A stretch of DNA of 64,000 nt from Ricinus communis (GCF_019578655.1 NC_063261.1:26639126-26703125); one strand, 5' to 3'. Positions 48,406 to 61,872 are shown, counted from the first letter of the stretch. The notes: generated by a model not told the origin, from the sequence alone. Made by a program: numbers and translations.

Positions 48406-49265
48406 GACCATTTGTTCAATAATCTAATCCTAATTTCTATTGTTAAATATAAAATCAAGGGAAAGCAATCAATAATAAGAAGACCTTTTGATGTATAAAA
48501 AACTAGGAGCCAGGAGCCGATCTCTCTCATAGCTAGCCTTCGCGTTTGCTCTTGCATTTGCTGTTGCAATCATACCTACAACTACTCTTCACTAGGCTGC
48601 TTCTCATTGAAATGCTACATGTCCTTCTTTTTAGTATGAGTCTTCTCGAAAAAGTTTGAAAAGATATGTGCAATCTGAAACATGAGATTAATATATTAAG
48701 AAAGCTTAATGACAAAAAATAATTATCATATTTTAGTAAATAATTTTTAAATTTTTTATTTCAACATCATATATTTTAACATTAATTTCAATTTTAGCAT
48801 TTAATAAAATTATCTGTCAAATCTACTAGTTTGATGTAAACTCTGACAACAATAAAAGAAAACCGAGTCAACATTAGAGTTGTTAATTCGTTCTATTACT
48901 AAAATATTATTAAGTACATAAATTAATTTTTTTTTTATTTTAGAGTTTCATTAATCTTATATGTTTAAGTGATAATATTTTAATAGTGAGAATGCTGACT
49001 CAATTCTTCCTTTTCATTGTTATTGCTGGAACTCACGCCGCGTCAACAAATTTTGTTGATAATTTTACTGGAGATAAAAATCGAAATCAATATGAAAGTT
49101 TAATGCTAAAATTAAAATTTTAAATAGTACATAACAAGTGCAAATTATAAGATATTTTTAAAAATTAAGCCTATTAAGAAATTTGATCGACTCATAATAC
49201 CAATTAATTATATTTTTAAGTTAAAATGAGTAATAATTCAATTATTCATTTCTAGTCATTGCTAT
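48406..49265. other. Intergenic sequence, no gene seen
   Basis: A small less AT-rich patch (48505-48650) follows the ycf2 fragment; a 60-codon minus-strand frame there (48533-48715) has no recognised domain. It may or may not belong to the same organellar insertion. Confidence 0.3.
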
Positions 49266-49560
49266 TTAACAACGGAAGCCCCCATCTGGTTGCAAATTAA
49301 TGATACCCAATTTATGTTGCTAAATACTCATTTGCCAGTTGTTAAGATTGCCTCTACATGTTGCATATTTTGCACCATAAATCAGCAATAGAAAACCCAT
49401 CCCTTGAGGATTTCCATTGCTAAGTCGTCACAAGTTTATTGCTAAATTTAGCGCCAACTCTTGGCCCTAAATATAGCCAATGAAAACTGGCTGTCGCTTA
49501 TATTTCCATCACCAGGCAGTCGCTATTCTGTTTCTGAGTGAAAATAAAAATTTGGCAAAA
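49266..49560. repeat. Possible CACTA-type transposon subterminal remnant
   Basis: Repeated short phrases such as CCATTGCTAAGTCGTC, TTATTGCTAAATTTAGCGCC and CCAGGCAGTCGCTATTC resemble the GTCGCTAAA-type subterminal repeats of plant CACTA elements. No CACTA terminus or transposase was found, so confidence is low. Confidence 0.3.
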
Positions 49561-50999
49561 GCCACCATCCATACTCCCTCCAATATATAACCGGATGCTC
49601 TCTCATAACATTAGAACGTACTACTTGTTAATATAGACCTCACCCAATGCACATACTTCTAATTGATTTGCTAATAAATACTTAATTAAATAAAACCCTG
49701 TAATAACTACATAATTAACAAATTATTAATTTATATTATTAGTGAAAACCTATGGATTATTTAGTTTTTTTAATCTTTTCATTCTGAATGAGAAGTGGAA
49801 ATCACTATGGGCTAATTAAAAACTGTAATGGTGTATGAACGGATTTGATATCCATAACAAATAAACACCACTCTCAAAATCCAAAAGATTATAAACTTTA
49901 TGAAGCAGGCATATCATGCATACGTGATATGTTATCTTGCAGTTCTGTCAACAGAGAAACACAGCAGAAAGGAAAAGAAAAGAAAAGAAAAAAGGTGAAG
50001 ACACAAAGTCTTATTATTCTGTTGGTGGGATGGTATGCAATGCATTCTTTTTATAAAGATGAGAAGGATCTAATATCCATGATTAAATCATAATAATTTT
50101 TCTTTATTGTCATTCAAATTAAATATAAAAGAAAAACTCTCATAAATAAATTAAGTGGAAGAGGGAAAGAAAAAAATAATCTCAAATCAATCAGTTTCTC
50201 ACTTTTAAAGTAGGAGGTGATCCGTATCTCAAACACCCATTAAGCCGACATCAAGCATTGTCATGTAATTCAACAATATTGTCGTAAATATAAATAGATT
50301 AAAATATTTAAATTTGTTGATAATAATTATTATTTTTATTAATTATTTTAATTAGGCATTAAAATTAACTTATGCTAAAAGTAAAATTTTGCTCTAATTT
50401 AATAATACGATTGACTTTGTATGAGTTTGATATTCGATAATAAATTATTTTATAAATTTTAGTATATAAATAAAAATATATACTTTACCTAGACAAATTT
50501 GTTTTAATATAATCATATATATTATAATTATTTTTATTGAAGAATTTTTATTTAAAAATATATTGTCAATATTAAAACTATAATTTTATTCATATACTAA
50601 ATTGATAAATAAATAAAAATTTATTAGTGTTAAATAATTAAATATATATCAATTGTTCAATATCAAAATATAATATTCATATATTTATATTTTATTTACT
50701 TGTTTATAATACATGTGTTTGAGATTTACCTTCTTTAATAAGATTTAATTAATTAAGGGATGCCAATATTATTGGCAAACTGGCTTCCATTAATACTTTA
50801 GTGTTGTTAACCCAAAATTAAGGTCCACGCCACATTGCTTAGTTGGATTAATTTTGAAGGTTTATGTCAGACCACATGGTTTCTTTTCTTTCTCTTCTTG
50901 TTTCTATATCAAATAAATTTCTAGAAAAAGAAAATGTAAAGACATCCACCAAATAGAGATTTTTTTCACAACTATAAAAGATTCTCTCTCTCTCTCTCC

Positions 51000-51069
<70 letters not shown>

Positions 51070-52733
51070 TTGATATAGATAATGCAATTCTGTTTTACAT
51101 TATACTTTATATTTGAAAACTTTAATTAAGAAAATAGATTCATTCAGATGTTTATTTCTGAATTTATATTATTTGATTAAGATTAGCTTTATTATTAAAT
51201 GGATTTCTTTTTATTTCGTTCATGGAGAATGTAAATAATCTACTTTTGATCGAAGTAAAAATGAACTTAATACAAACAAAATATTTTTTTTTTTTTAAAT
51301 TCCAGTGCCATATTATTAAAAACACTTTTCAATGAGGTTTAATTTTAAGATTTGAGAATGAAATTCATTATCCCATACTTAAAATATTTTTGAGAAGGTC
51401 AATAGATGTGTTTGAAGTTTTCAAATTAAGCAATTTCTTCTTTATTTTCAAAAAAGGAAAAATGCATTATTCAACCATGGAATGATCAATTGCAAGAAAT
51501 GTGCTCCATTCCAATTTTCTGAAATAGTTTTGATTCCATTTGTTTGAGAAAGGAAACTCAGTCTTGCCAACTGATCATTCCATAACACCTTAAAATATAG
51601 TTTCTTCACAGGAAATCTATTGATAATTGTCTCTGAATAAGAAGAAATCGAAACACATGTTTTTATCATTCCAAGTCTTTGCCAAAAAAATGTTAAGTGT
51701 ATGGCACTATAAAAGCATGTCAATTCGATCACAAGGGGTGGTAAGGTTGGCTGCCACTTCTCCTAACCCAACTTACAATGGTCAAGCCCCAACTTCTAAT
51801 GGCAGCATACTATTTTGAAAGCATTAACAGTGATTTCATACTACCATTCGAGTGTTTTAATTTAACATAATGCAAAACTAAACTGACAAAGTGTAGCTTT
51901 CAAAACCCAAGAATGGATTAGTGTTGTGTGAATCAGAAAAAGGTACTACTGGAATTTTATACTGCTGAAGTCAATTCTAGTGAAGTTTAGGTGCTAAATT
52001 ATATAATTTAAGTAAGGAAAAAAAAGGGTTTGGAATTAATTAATTGGTTCCCCAAGACTTTAATTAGTTGATTATTGGGTACCCACAAGGAATTTTTAAT
52101 TGCATAATTAAGTCATCATCACATTTTGGATAAAAGTACTAGATGCCCAAGTGGGTATATATAGGTAAACTGGTGGGCAGATTGGAGACATTAGATATTG
52201 ATTTATAAAATAATCATTTTAAGGAAGATTCTAAATGGTGACTTTGTAGCAACTCAACAAGAAATCTGGTGCCCTTTGTCTTTGACAAAAGTTTGGCTTA
52301 ACTAATATAGTTTCATATTGTGAGTGTTCATTCTACTTCACTAAACAGAAATGACAAATATGAAAATACAAAGCAAATATAACCCTTCCAAAAGGGAAAG
52401 GGACTATTACTATTGTACAAATTCATACTTTATGAAACTCGAAAATTGAAAAAGAAATTACATGAAAAGAATTAGATTTATTTCAACATATATGTATTTC
52501 AATATCTAAAGACTAGATGACATGGTTGATAATTTTTAACCACATAGATAAAATGCCTTATGACATTCATGTTGAGATAAATAGTAAATGCTAAATCAAT
52601 TTTGATCATTTGATTACTTTAATATTTTAATTTTTGATCTAATTTAGTAGACATTTCAATTTATATTATCGGTTATATTTAAATATTTTACGATAAAGGT
52701 GCTTTAATACTCTCATTTAATAGAGTTCAAGTA
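49561..52733. other. Intergenic sequence with a long TA microsatellite
   Basis: (TC)n at about 50983-50998 is followed by (TA)n at about 51004-51065. The open frames at 49845-50093 and 51448-51818 show no domain. No gene is supported. Confidence 0.4.
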
Positions 52734-54356
52734 TGTAACGCCTGCATTTTCTCATCATACATGTTATGTGCATTTACATTTAATCATTGGACATATGATG
52801 GTATATTAATAATATTTTTATTTTATGAGAATAGATATAAATTAATTATAAGCAGAGAATAAGAAGCATGATATTAGATTATTAATTTAGATAAGTTGAT
52901 CAAGTACTTGGGTTATGTGTATTAAGCCTTAAGACTTAATTGAACCAATAGTTGAAGGTTGGGTAAATAGATTGGACTTAAAAGATATAATTTAAAGTTA
53001 GTACCTATATATGGTTAGTAAGAATTAATTTAGGATGATAAAACTAATTTAAGTAGGTGGTGGCATTGAGAGATGAATCTTGGAAATTGGAACCATGAGC
53101 AAGCTCATTTTACCTCTTCATTTCTTTAAAATTCGTACATGGCCAAAAACACAAAATTTGGAATAAGAGAGAAGAGTGGAATACCTAGAAAAACTTAAGA
53201 TTAAGATAGGATTTTACCAACTATTGAAGGAGCCAAGCTAAAGCTAAAGGATTTAAGCATATTAGCAACCCAAAAGCTGAAATTGGTGAGTTATTACTTG
53301 AGTGTTATTAATTTGTCATTAGAGTTCTTGATTACAAATTGGAAAAACTTCAATTGATGCTCTCATTGATTAATTAAAGGTCTGATTATCATGAATTAGT
53401 AGAGTATTGAATGATTGCATAGAGATTAAGCTTGATTTAAGTTTAAGTATGTCAAGATAGACAACTGTCAAAATTCCAGCAACCTTGATATTTTGTATTT
53501 TAGGCATAACATGGGTTATATAAGTTCAAATTAAGCTTAATTAGTGTCTATGGAAATTTTGAAGAGTACTCTATAACTTTGTAGTTTTGTGATTTTGCTA
53601 TTTTTGCCGTTTTGGTTGCTTAAATTGAGCAAACAGATTTCTGCTCGGGTACAACTAGCTGTATGACCCTTGCTCAGTAATTTGAAGATAATTAAATCTA
53701 TAGAAGTCGGAATTGAGTAATTCTTCTTGGAGATGGAACTAGACGCATAAACGGATATGTTTATTTAATACGAGATTTTTGTATTAAGCCAATTTTGCCC
53801 AGCAATAAATATACCTTGGTACTAAATTCTATCTAGAAAACAGAGATGTTGGAGATTAGTTTTATGCAATTTATTTGATGTTAATTTGAGTTAAATTGGT
53901 ATATAACTAGATGAAAAATATTTATATGATATTAAAACAATAATTGAGAGTCTTAGAGGAAGAGTTAGACCTATGAATTAGAAAGGGGATGATCTTGTAA
54001 TGCATTATAACTAGCATTTACATGAATATTTGGAATATGCATGAAATGTGAATTGATGAATGTGTTAACAGGTACTCAAAGGCCTGGAAAGGAAGTTGTG
54101 GAGAAAGGAGGTTCTTCTATGCTGAAGGAATAAGTGTATTTTGAGTAAGTAAATAGTTAATATTTGCTATGTTCATAGATTTAATCAAATATTCCACGAA
54201 TGGTTGTGTTCGCTTAATATTATTTATGTTTGAATGAATGAGATGGAAATGATTGGTGTTGAGTAGAACAATTGTTATTGCTTGAATATGATATAAGTGA
54301 AATGATTGAATTGTGATGTTAAGTGCATATGTGCATGTTAATGGTGGATTCCCCTG

Positions 54357-54411
<55 letters not shown>

Positions 54412-55064
54412 CTTGGGAGGCTAAAGCCTAGAGAGGCTATAAAAGTGTATAATGTGAGGATGAGGCGGAGCAGCTTACGTGTGCGATGGGTGAGGATGAG
54501 GCGGAGCAGCACATTAAAGGGGACCCACAAGCCATGAGAACTAACCATAATCGCTGAATTTTATGATAGTTGTAATGAATTGAGTAGAATGATATGAATT
54601 TATGCCTAAATTATGAATCATGGTAAGTTATGTGATTGGGTAGAAATTGTATTAAGTGTATGTGATATAGATTATGTTGATTATTTATTTACTGAGCTGG
54701 AGGCTCACCCCTCTCCAAAATTTTTCTTTTCAGGTTTGTAAATAGTAGTGCATCCGTTGGTTGTATGCGAAGTCTAGCTTTTAGCAGTTCTGTGAGGTTG
54801 GGCCAGTTTTGTGGAGTCTCCTCCTGATGCATTTGTATGTAGTTATATGATGTATATGGAACTGTGCCTTGTAAGGCAAAAGAAGATGTTTTGAATACTT
54901 AATAAATGATGTTTAAGTATAATCATATGTTTATATGTTAATAACTTTGTGTCTTGATTCTTAACAATCTGCATATTGACCTATCTACATGTAGTATATA
55001 GTCTACGACGCTTGTATGCTACCTGGTTAATGTCTGTTGGTTAGCATGTAATGGGGGTTTCACA
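52734..55064 (+). mobile_element. Solo LTR of a gypsy-type retrotransposon with perfect 5-bp TSD
   Basis: The block starts TGTAACGCCTGCATTTTC and ends GGGGGTTTCACA, and is flanked on both sides by AAGTA (52729-52733 and 55065-55069). TG...CA termini and a 5-bp duplication are the signature of an LTR, and there is no internal coding region, so this is a solo LTR of 2331 bp left by recombination between two LTRs. Inside are a (TA)n run (about 54359-54407), two 20-base copies of TGAGGATGAGGCGGAGCAGC (54455 and 54491), and a TATAAAAG box at about 54438. The TGTAACGCC start resembles Tekay/Del-type chromovirus LTRs, which is an inference. Confidence 0.85.
54455..54510 (+). repeat. 36-bp-period direct repeat inside the solo LTR
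   Basis: TGAGGATGAGGCGGAGCAGC occurs at 54455-54474 and 54491-54510. It lies just downstream of the TATAAAAG box, so it would be in the transcribed part of the LTR if that box is used. Confidence 0.8.
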
Positions 55065-55069
55065 AAGTA

Positions 55070-55639
55070 TCCATTAGATAAAACCAAAAATAAAAGTAAT
55101 TTAAAAGATTAAAAAAATAAAATATAAATATTTGTTAGATTAAATTAAAAATTAAAAATATTAAAATGAGTAAATAATTAAAATTTAAGCGTCTAAATAT
55201 TATTGTGCCAAAATTAAATTGAGAAATATTTTTTAAGTGAACTCATTCTAGGGGTTTTGCAATAGGTGGATTACCATAGCAGTGCAATTTATATTTATTC
55301 ATTTAAAAAAATGTGATTTTAACTTAATAGTTATTTACAAATGTACTTAATTTCGAAAGTTTATTAGCTTAATGTGTTGGAATTCATGTGTGATGAAAAA
55401 GTACTGAGTAAAGGATACATAGAGCCAATGCCTTAAATTTTGGGTTTGATGTGGTGTCAAGTCTCTTGATTGTGGTTCTCTCGCATGGCTCATCAAAGTA
55501 ATATTCTCAGGTGTATAATATATAATTATTCTACCGATCAAAGAAACCACTAAACTAATTTTAGAAAGAAATGGCTTCCCATTTTGAAATAGAAAACTCA
55601 TTGCTTTTTCTTTTTCCAAAGATAGAGGTTACAAAACAA
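55070..55639. other. Intergenic / LINE 3' tail region
   Basis: AT-rich. The right part (from about 55340) may be the 3' untranslated tail of the minus-strand LINE whose RNase H is at 55640-55965. A 90-codon open frame (55347-55619) has no recognised domain. Confidence 0.3.
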
Positions 55640-55965
55640 AATTAAAACCAATTATATTCATATCTCGTTGAAGAAAATGTCTGCTCCGGCAAACATACTG
55701 GTGTGATGATTTGCACATTAAATTGCGTTAAGAGTATCTCTTTCAAAAATCATCTTGATGCATTAGGTATCTCTTTTGTAGCATCTCAAAGAGCCAAGCT
55801 TTTCATGATAAAAGGATCATGAATACCACAATAAAAATTGGGTCATAATTCTAAGGATGCAATTTGAACTATCTTGAGCAATGAAGCTAACACTAACACA
55901 ATGTAGGGAAAAGCTTGTAGCAGCATCAAAGTCTATCTTAATCCATCCTTGAGCAATAAACATTT
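55640..55965 (-). pseudogene. LINE RNase H remnant (part of the interrupted LINE)
   Basis: On the minus strand, with frame changes, the text WIKIDFDAATSF, a middle block and DPFIMKSLALWDATKE resembles the plant LINE-type RNase H (WxKxNxDGA, then DPFIAEALALREAL). Its place and orientation are what the LINE at 58184-60560 lacks, so I take it as that element's C-terminal end, separated by later insertions. Confidence 0.55.
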
Positions 55966-56029
55966 ACAGCTAAATTATATAGGGGTCATTAAGTTTTTAT
56001 TTTATAATAAAAAATTACTAAATTATTTG

Positions 56030-56747
56030 TGAGCAAATTCTTAGGACAACCCCTCCTTGCCGTCAAACAGTCGCTTCCAGTTCATCCAAGCCACACCTGA
56101 GCAAATTCTTCTCCACCTCGATCTGGCATTTTCCAGTGAGAATTAGGCTACAAAATTTTTGTATTTGGACTCCACGCATCTCAAGCTTCAGTAGACACCT
56201 CCAGATTCGAATTCTGATATTGTTGATTGTACCGGCTTTTAGACCTTGATGTTTTTCGGATGCGTAGAACTTTGAATATTTAGCTCAGTAAAATTTATTT
56301 AGACTCGATAAATTAACAAGACTCTTGTTATATAATTTATCAGTATGGTATTAATGATGCAGATATGGGTGATCCGACTCTTGTTAAATATTTGATCAAT
56401 ATTATAAGTGCTTTTAGCAGGTTCTGGAGCTGTTATACAGGGAATAAATGTTTATATTTTATGGAAGGTTCTGCTGAATTTTCGATAGAATTTTCAAGTC
56501 GGGATTCTTAGATAATTAAATCTATAAGTCTAGGCCTAGGTTTATTTATAATTCTTTTTTTATTGAATTATTTTTATGAATAAATAATCCAACGGTTCAG
56601 CCAGCTCCATCAAAAGCGTAGGAGCAGCTAAAGAAAATTCAACAAGACTATGAGTTAAAGTTATATAATTAACGGTGCATGTGTGAATGTTACTATCTAA
56701 TGCAATGTTATTTAATTATTATTATTACTATTCTTTTATCATCTTTA

Positions 56748-56795
<48 letters not shown>

Positions 56796-57790
56796 CATCA
56801 TCATAATTGCCACTGTTTTTATCACTATTATTATATTTACTATAAATATTGCATATAGCTATAATTTCATTTAAACCGATGCTATTCAATTTTAACATTT
56901 AATATTAAACTAAGTAATTCTATGATTGTCTGTGATTTATGTTATTTTAATATTATTGATGCTAAGATTGTATTATAACTCGAGATAAGACGGCAGTAGA
57001 ACATGCCACCTGATGAGTTACATTAGGACCGCATGCGTATCGGTATAAATTAGAGACACGTGACGGGTAGTATATATATGATGTATCCTGGACGAGCATC
57101 ACTCTCTAGGCTTACTAAAATTATGATTCGCCGGAGAAAAGGACCATGGTCGAGCATCGCTCTTTGAGCACCAACTATATTGGTAATTAAGTGATCGGAC
57201 TGGATTTAAAGACCATAGTCGAACTTTGCTCTCTAGGCGCCAGTCTTATTGGAAATAAGAAAGTCAATTGGCCGATAGAATTGGAGTATAGGATTCTGCT
57301 GTTATTCTCCTCCTCTAATTATTAATTGAAATTTTCTAAAATATTGACAATGACACGCATTTTAATTATTTATGTATTTATTTCAATAATTATTTTATAG
57401 TGATGGTTGTATTTACTTTAGATCATATGATCTTAACTCACTCTCGAGTTTTAGGTGATAATTAGGTTATCTGCAGTTTCTCTCATTTTGGTAGCTCAAC
57501 TCTTTCCTTTCTCGAGCGTAACATAACTATTTTTCTTGTATTTCTAATTATGTAAAATTCTAGATACTCTATAGTATTTGCATGCAGACTTATTATTTCT
57601 ATTCGACATGGTGAATGACCTGATGATGTATTAATTTTATTATTGCTGGTGAACCGATATAAATTCTATTGTGATTGTGTGGATGAAATATTAAGTTATT
57701 GTTTATTCAAGCTTGCTATGGGTTTCAATGGGCTTATGCTTACCTATTCCTTAGCGTCAGTCACGGGCCCACAGATCGGCTCATATGACA
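56030..57790 (+). mobile_element. LTR of a gypsy-type element with tandem palindromic subrepeats
   Basis: The end is fixed by comparison with the inverted copy at 62908-64000: CTTACCTATTCC, TCAGTCACGGGCCCACAGATC and TGACA match in order. The start TGAGCAAATTC at 56030 is inferred. Flanking 5-mers ATTTG (56025-56029) and ATTTA (57791-57795) differ at one base. Internal features include (ATT)n at about 56749-56795 and three copies of a subrepeat of about 60 bp containing GACCATGGTCGAGCAT-type text (57080-57240). No coding region is present. Confidence 0.6.
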
Positions 57791-57880
57791 ATTTATAACA
57801 AAAAGATACCAAACATTTGATTTGTAAGTAAATGGTTGCTAAATCTTGATTTTAATAATTCTAGTGATTTTTTCCAGCAT
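57791..57880 (-). repeat. Right half of a MITE split by the LTR
   Basis: The text AAAAAGATACCAAACATTTG, TTGATTTTAATAATTCTAG and ATTTTTTCCAGCATACTTAG resembles the 57888-58183 MITE read in reverse. The left half would be 55985-56025 (TCATTAAGTTTTTATTTTAT). Confidence 0.45.
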
Positions 57881-57887
57881 ACTTAGA

Positions 57888-58183
57888 GGGTAAGTTAAAT
57901 GGATGGTCATCAAACTTTGTAATTTGTAATAGAAAGGTACCAAATCTTTGATTTATTATAAAAAGGTACTGCCCATATATCTTTTAAAATAAAAAATTTA
58001 GTACGTTTTTATTACAAAGTGTGTAATTTAGTGACCATCTAAGTAATTTATCCTTACACTTACAAGAAAAATTCGTCGGTGTTATGAAAATCAAAGTTTA
58101 GTGACCATTTAGTTACAAATCAATGGTTTGGTACTATTTTGTTACAAAGTGCAAGATTTAGTAATCACCAATATAATTTACCC
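57888..58183 (+). mobile_element. MITE of the GGGTAAATTAC-type family
   Basis: A 296-bp element that starts GGGTAAGTTAAATGGATGG and ends CACCAATATAATTTACCC, so the two ends are inverted repeats. The interior text TCATCAAACTTTGTAATTTG and TTTTGTTACAAAGTGCAAG is shared with the remnant at 19640-19960. No target duplication was recognised. Confidence 0.7.
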
Positions 58184-60560
58184 AAACATATGCACCATAT
58201 TGAAAGGACCTGAAAAATCATTATCCACTACTAGGGATCGATAGGCTTTAGAGTTCTTGAAAATGTTGAGAGAGGTGCCAAATGACCTTCCTATCCGAAC
58301 TACTTCTCTAAAGATGTGGTCATTTTTTGCCTTCCATAAGTGCCATAAAATAAAAGCCAAATAACAAATAGAATCTTAGGTTGGATCTAGAATTCATAGC
58401 TCATTTGTCATTATAAAGCATATAGATGGCATATCTGAAGCTGAGAAAGTCTGGGGTATAGTCCTAAGTAGGACATATGCTAAAATCTTTCTGAGAAAGA
58501 GCAAGAAATGAAGAGATGGTTAGCCATCTCATGCTCTTTACATCTCAGGCATTCATTTAGAAGATGAAGGCACAAATGACGCAATAAGCAAGGAATTTAA
58601 GAGCACACTCTAAAAAAGTACTTTACTTTTATATGGATTTCAAAGTTTTCAAAGATGTTTTGAAGTCCTTGAATCAAGACCATGATTTTCCCAGAAGTAA
58701 ACTGGTTTAGTGCATTATAGCAAAGATAATAATACCAAACAAAGTAGGCAAATTTTCTTATCTATACAATCTAATTGGCTAAAAAGAATAATTAAAATCT
58801 CTCAAGCATGAGTGGGCTAAAAAGCATAGGGATTTACAGTAAATTTCCACACTTAGTTACCGAGTTAAGCAACAACTGGGTGGTCAATATGGCAACTTGG
58901 GTCCAAGAACGTAACTCGGGAACAATTTTGAATGGGATAGATATTTTTACCTTTCATCAAGCTACGCCATCCTAATGAGAGGTTAAATCCAATAAAGCTT
59001 TGAAGAATAAAACTTGAAGAAAAGTGTTTTTCTCGAAGACCTTGAGCTAGAAAAGAATATAGCTTGGAATAAATATGTCATATATGCTTAAACTCAAACC
59101 CTTTGTAGGATTTAGTACAACATAAACAAGAATAGGATGACCAACGACTCTTTAGTTCCTCATCTGTTTGACTCCACTAGAAATTAAAATTCCAATTAAT
59201 CTCCTCATAAAAACTAGCAGGAATGAGAAAGCAACTTATAGAAAATTGGGGATAAAACAAGCAACTATTTAATAAGGACTCTTGTGCTAGCTTGCAAAAG
59301 AAGTCTCTCCTTCCAACCATTAACCTTTTTATGAACTTTAGCTATCAAGTCAAAGAAAAGGTCTATTCTTTTAACCTACCAATTTAAGAGGGCAATCCAG
59401 GTATCTATCTTATTGGCCAATAGAAGAAAGACTAAGATTTTTTAAGATATGTAGTTGATGTTGCAATGGGATATTAGGACTGAAAAAGACTGTTGATTTG
59501 CAGTATTAATTTTCTATCCACTATGAGAGGCACAAAGTTAAAATAACTCCTTAAGTCTAAAGATCAATGAAATATTAGCTTGGAAAAAAGTAAAGAATCA
59601 TTTGAAAATAAAGGATGGTTTACATGAAGATTCTGCTTAGCAATTCTGAGACCTTAAATAGTGCCTCGGGTTGGATTGAAGATATAAATTTGCTAAACCT
59701 TCTACATATAGAATGAAAAGCTTAGAAGATAATAATCACCTTGTCATAATCCTTTACTCAGAGAAAAGTAGCTAGTGGGAGAAACATTAATATTAACTGA
59801 ATAAGACGTTGTAGTAATACATTCCATGATCCAGCCAATCCATAGTTTAGAGAAACCCAATTCTTGTAACTTATGCTTGATGCAGACCCATTTTATATAA
59901 TCTTAAACTTTGGCCGTATCCACTTTTAGAGCTAAATCATATTGTCTGCCACATTTAGTTATTTGAGCGAATCTATTAGTTCATACCAAATAAGAGTATT
60001 ATTCGCTATTGATCACCCTTTAGTAAAAGCACATTTTGCATAATTAATGAGTTGCATAAGGGACTGTTGTAATCTTGAAGCTAAAAAATTTCCAATGATT
60101 TTGTAATACATAACATATAGACTAATATGGTCCCGCTGTAACAAAGACTAAGGATGCTCAATTTTTAAAATCAGCAAAATAACTATGTGGTTGAAGCTAT
60201 GCAAGATATTTTCTCCATTAAAAAGGTGAAAGAAAGATTAAAAAAAATGATATTGAAAAAAATTCTAATGTTTTTAAAAGAATCTGGTGTTGAAACCATC
60301 CCACCTAAGGGCTTTCTCTAAACAAATAAAAAATATTATTTTTTTAATTTTTTTTCAAATAAATAAGATTAGTAATTTGTTGAGCTATTTTCTCAAAGGT
60401 CCAAGGCAGTAAACCTTCAGACACATCCTAAAATTAGGTAAGATCAAAATTGGTGAACAAATTATGGAAGTAATTAACAACAATTTGAATAATGGCTTGT
60501 GAATTAGAATAGTACAACACCCATTGATTATCTTCGTAATGACCTAGGATTTGATCTTAT
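58184..60560 (-). pseudogene. LINE ORF2 remnant (reverse transcriptase and linker)
   Basis: Read on the minus strand from high to low: an RT N-terminal block near 60560-60450 (VVNYFHNLFT); the core region about 59990-59760 with an ALKVDTAKV block and GFSKLWIGWIMECI; a GxQGD-like trace near 59750; the thumb/linker text KDLFFDLIAKVHKKVNGW near 59370 with changes; and at 58360-58184 the linker WHLWKAKNDHIF typical of plant LINE C-termini. Stops and frame changes are spread throughout and I do not find an intact FADD motif. The RNase H piece lies beyond two insertions at 55640-55965. Confidence 0.75.
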
Positions 60561-60660
60561 AAGATATTATCCTTTATGATCTCCAATAGCCTCATGGTTT
60601 TATCTTTTAATAAATTCGAGAACTTTCAAAGAGATCATCCATCTCGAAACAAGCTAAGTA

Positions 60661-61872
60661 TGCCTATGAGGAAGGTTAACGTTCTACGGCCACCAACACG
60701 GACGTGTTGGATGCATCAAACATCAAAAATAAAAAGAGGTTTTTAGGGAGCACGACCATAGAGAGTAACACGGGCATCAACACCAGAACGTGTTGGGAAC
60801 ACAGGCATCAACACGGCCATGTTCATGGCAGCTGGTCAAATTCATTTTAAAAGAAAGAAAAGAGAAAAAAGGAGGCAGCTAGGGTTAGAATGTCCAAAAC
60901 TCATCTTTTTCTCTATCTAAGGGTTTTCTGAGTTGAAACTAAGGGAAAAGGAGACTTGGATCGAGGTTTCACTTGGATTCTCTTCGAAGATCAAAGATTG
61001 GTGAGGATTATCGATTGGTTTCAATCCGAGTAAGAGGAACAAGAATCGATCTAAGATTAAGCATGAGGAATTGGAGCTATTTACTCTCATCCAAGGGTAT
61101 ATTCAGGTTCCTCTACCTTTACTCATTTTTTGTAATTGAATTCTTGTTGGTTGTGATTATAAACATGATTAGCTAAACTTATTAACCCATTGGGGTTCTT
61201 TATCTAGGGATTTTTGTACTTCAATTTTGAATTGAATGTATTGATTGTCAATATTGGTTTGCAATGGAAGTATTTATTGATTTGTTCTTCATATCTTGTT
61301 GAATGATTTTTGAAATTTGAATGATCTTGAGAAAGACGTTTAGGTTTGGATTGTCCTTTGCAACCTAGAATTGAATTCGCTTAGAGATAGGGTATTCGTT
61401 CTACCGGATTGAGAATTAACAACTCTCAATAGTGTTAAATGGTACATAATGCTAATTTGGGTAATTAGAGTTAGGAAGAGATTTCAACCTAATTAATCTA
61501 AGTTAAGATGTTAGTGTTCTTGAGAAAGGCATTAATTGTGTAGAGATTTTCCCACGGAAATTGGATTCAATTAATCAATTCCACCCTTAGTTTCCATTCC
61601 TTAGAGACAAGAATTCTCAAAGGGTTATTCCTTTACTTGAATTAATCATTCCCTAGTATACATAGTTCGACAACAATTAGAGTAGCTATTAGTTAATTTA
61701 GGAACTATTCATTAACACCATTTTCTTTTCTCTAATTAGATAACAGAGAAGATTGAGTAGATTTAGGTTCACACGTTCTTTGGAGAATACGACACTTGGT
61801 ACTTGCTATTAGCTATACTCCATCGATAGGTACACTGCCTTAGATTGTAGCTAACATAAGTAGCACACATCA
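60661..61872 (+). repeat. 5' LTR of an Athila/Tat-like gypsy element
   Basis: The right end (CACACATCA at 61864-61872) is fixed by the primer-binding site that follows. The left end is a guess at TGCCTATGAGG (60661). Near the left end are several near-palindromes of the AACACGG-CGTGTT kind, including a perfect 18-base one at 60693-60710 (CCAACACGGACGTGTTGG). The only 3' LTR would be outside the window, so no target duplication is visible. Confidence 0.65.

Noticed and set aside
54117..54548. 143-codon minus-strand frame through a TA run
   Set aside because: Its middle is a poly-Ile/Tyr run read from the TA microsatellite inside a solo LTR.
60973..61176. 67-codon plus-strand frame upstream of gag
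   Set aside because: It lies in the LTR of an Athila/Tat-like element and lacks any known motif.
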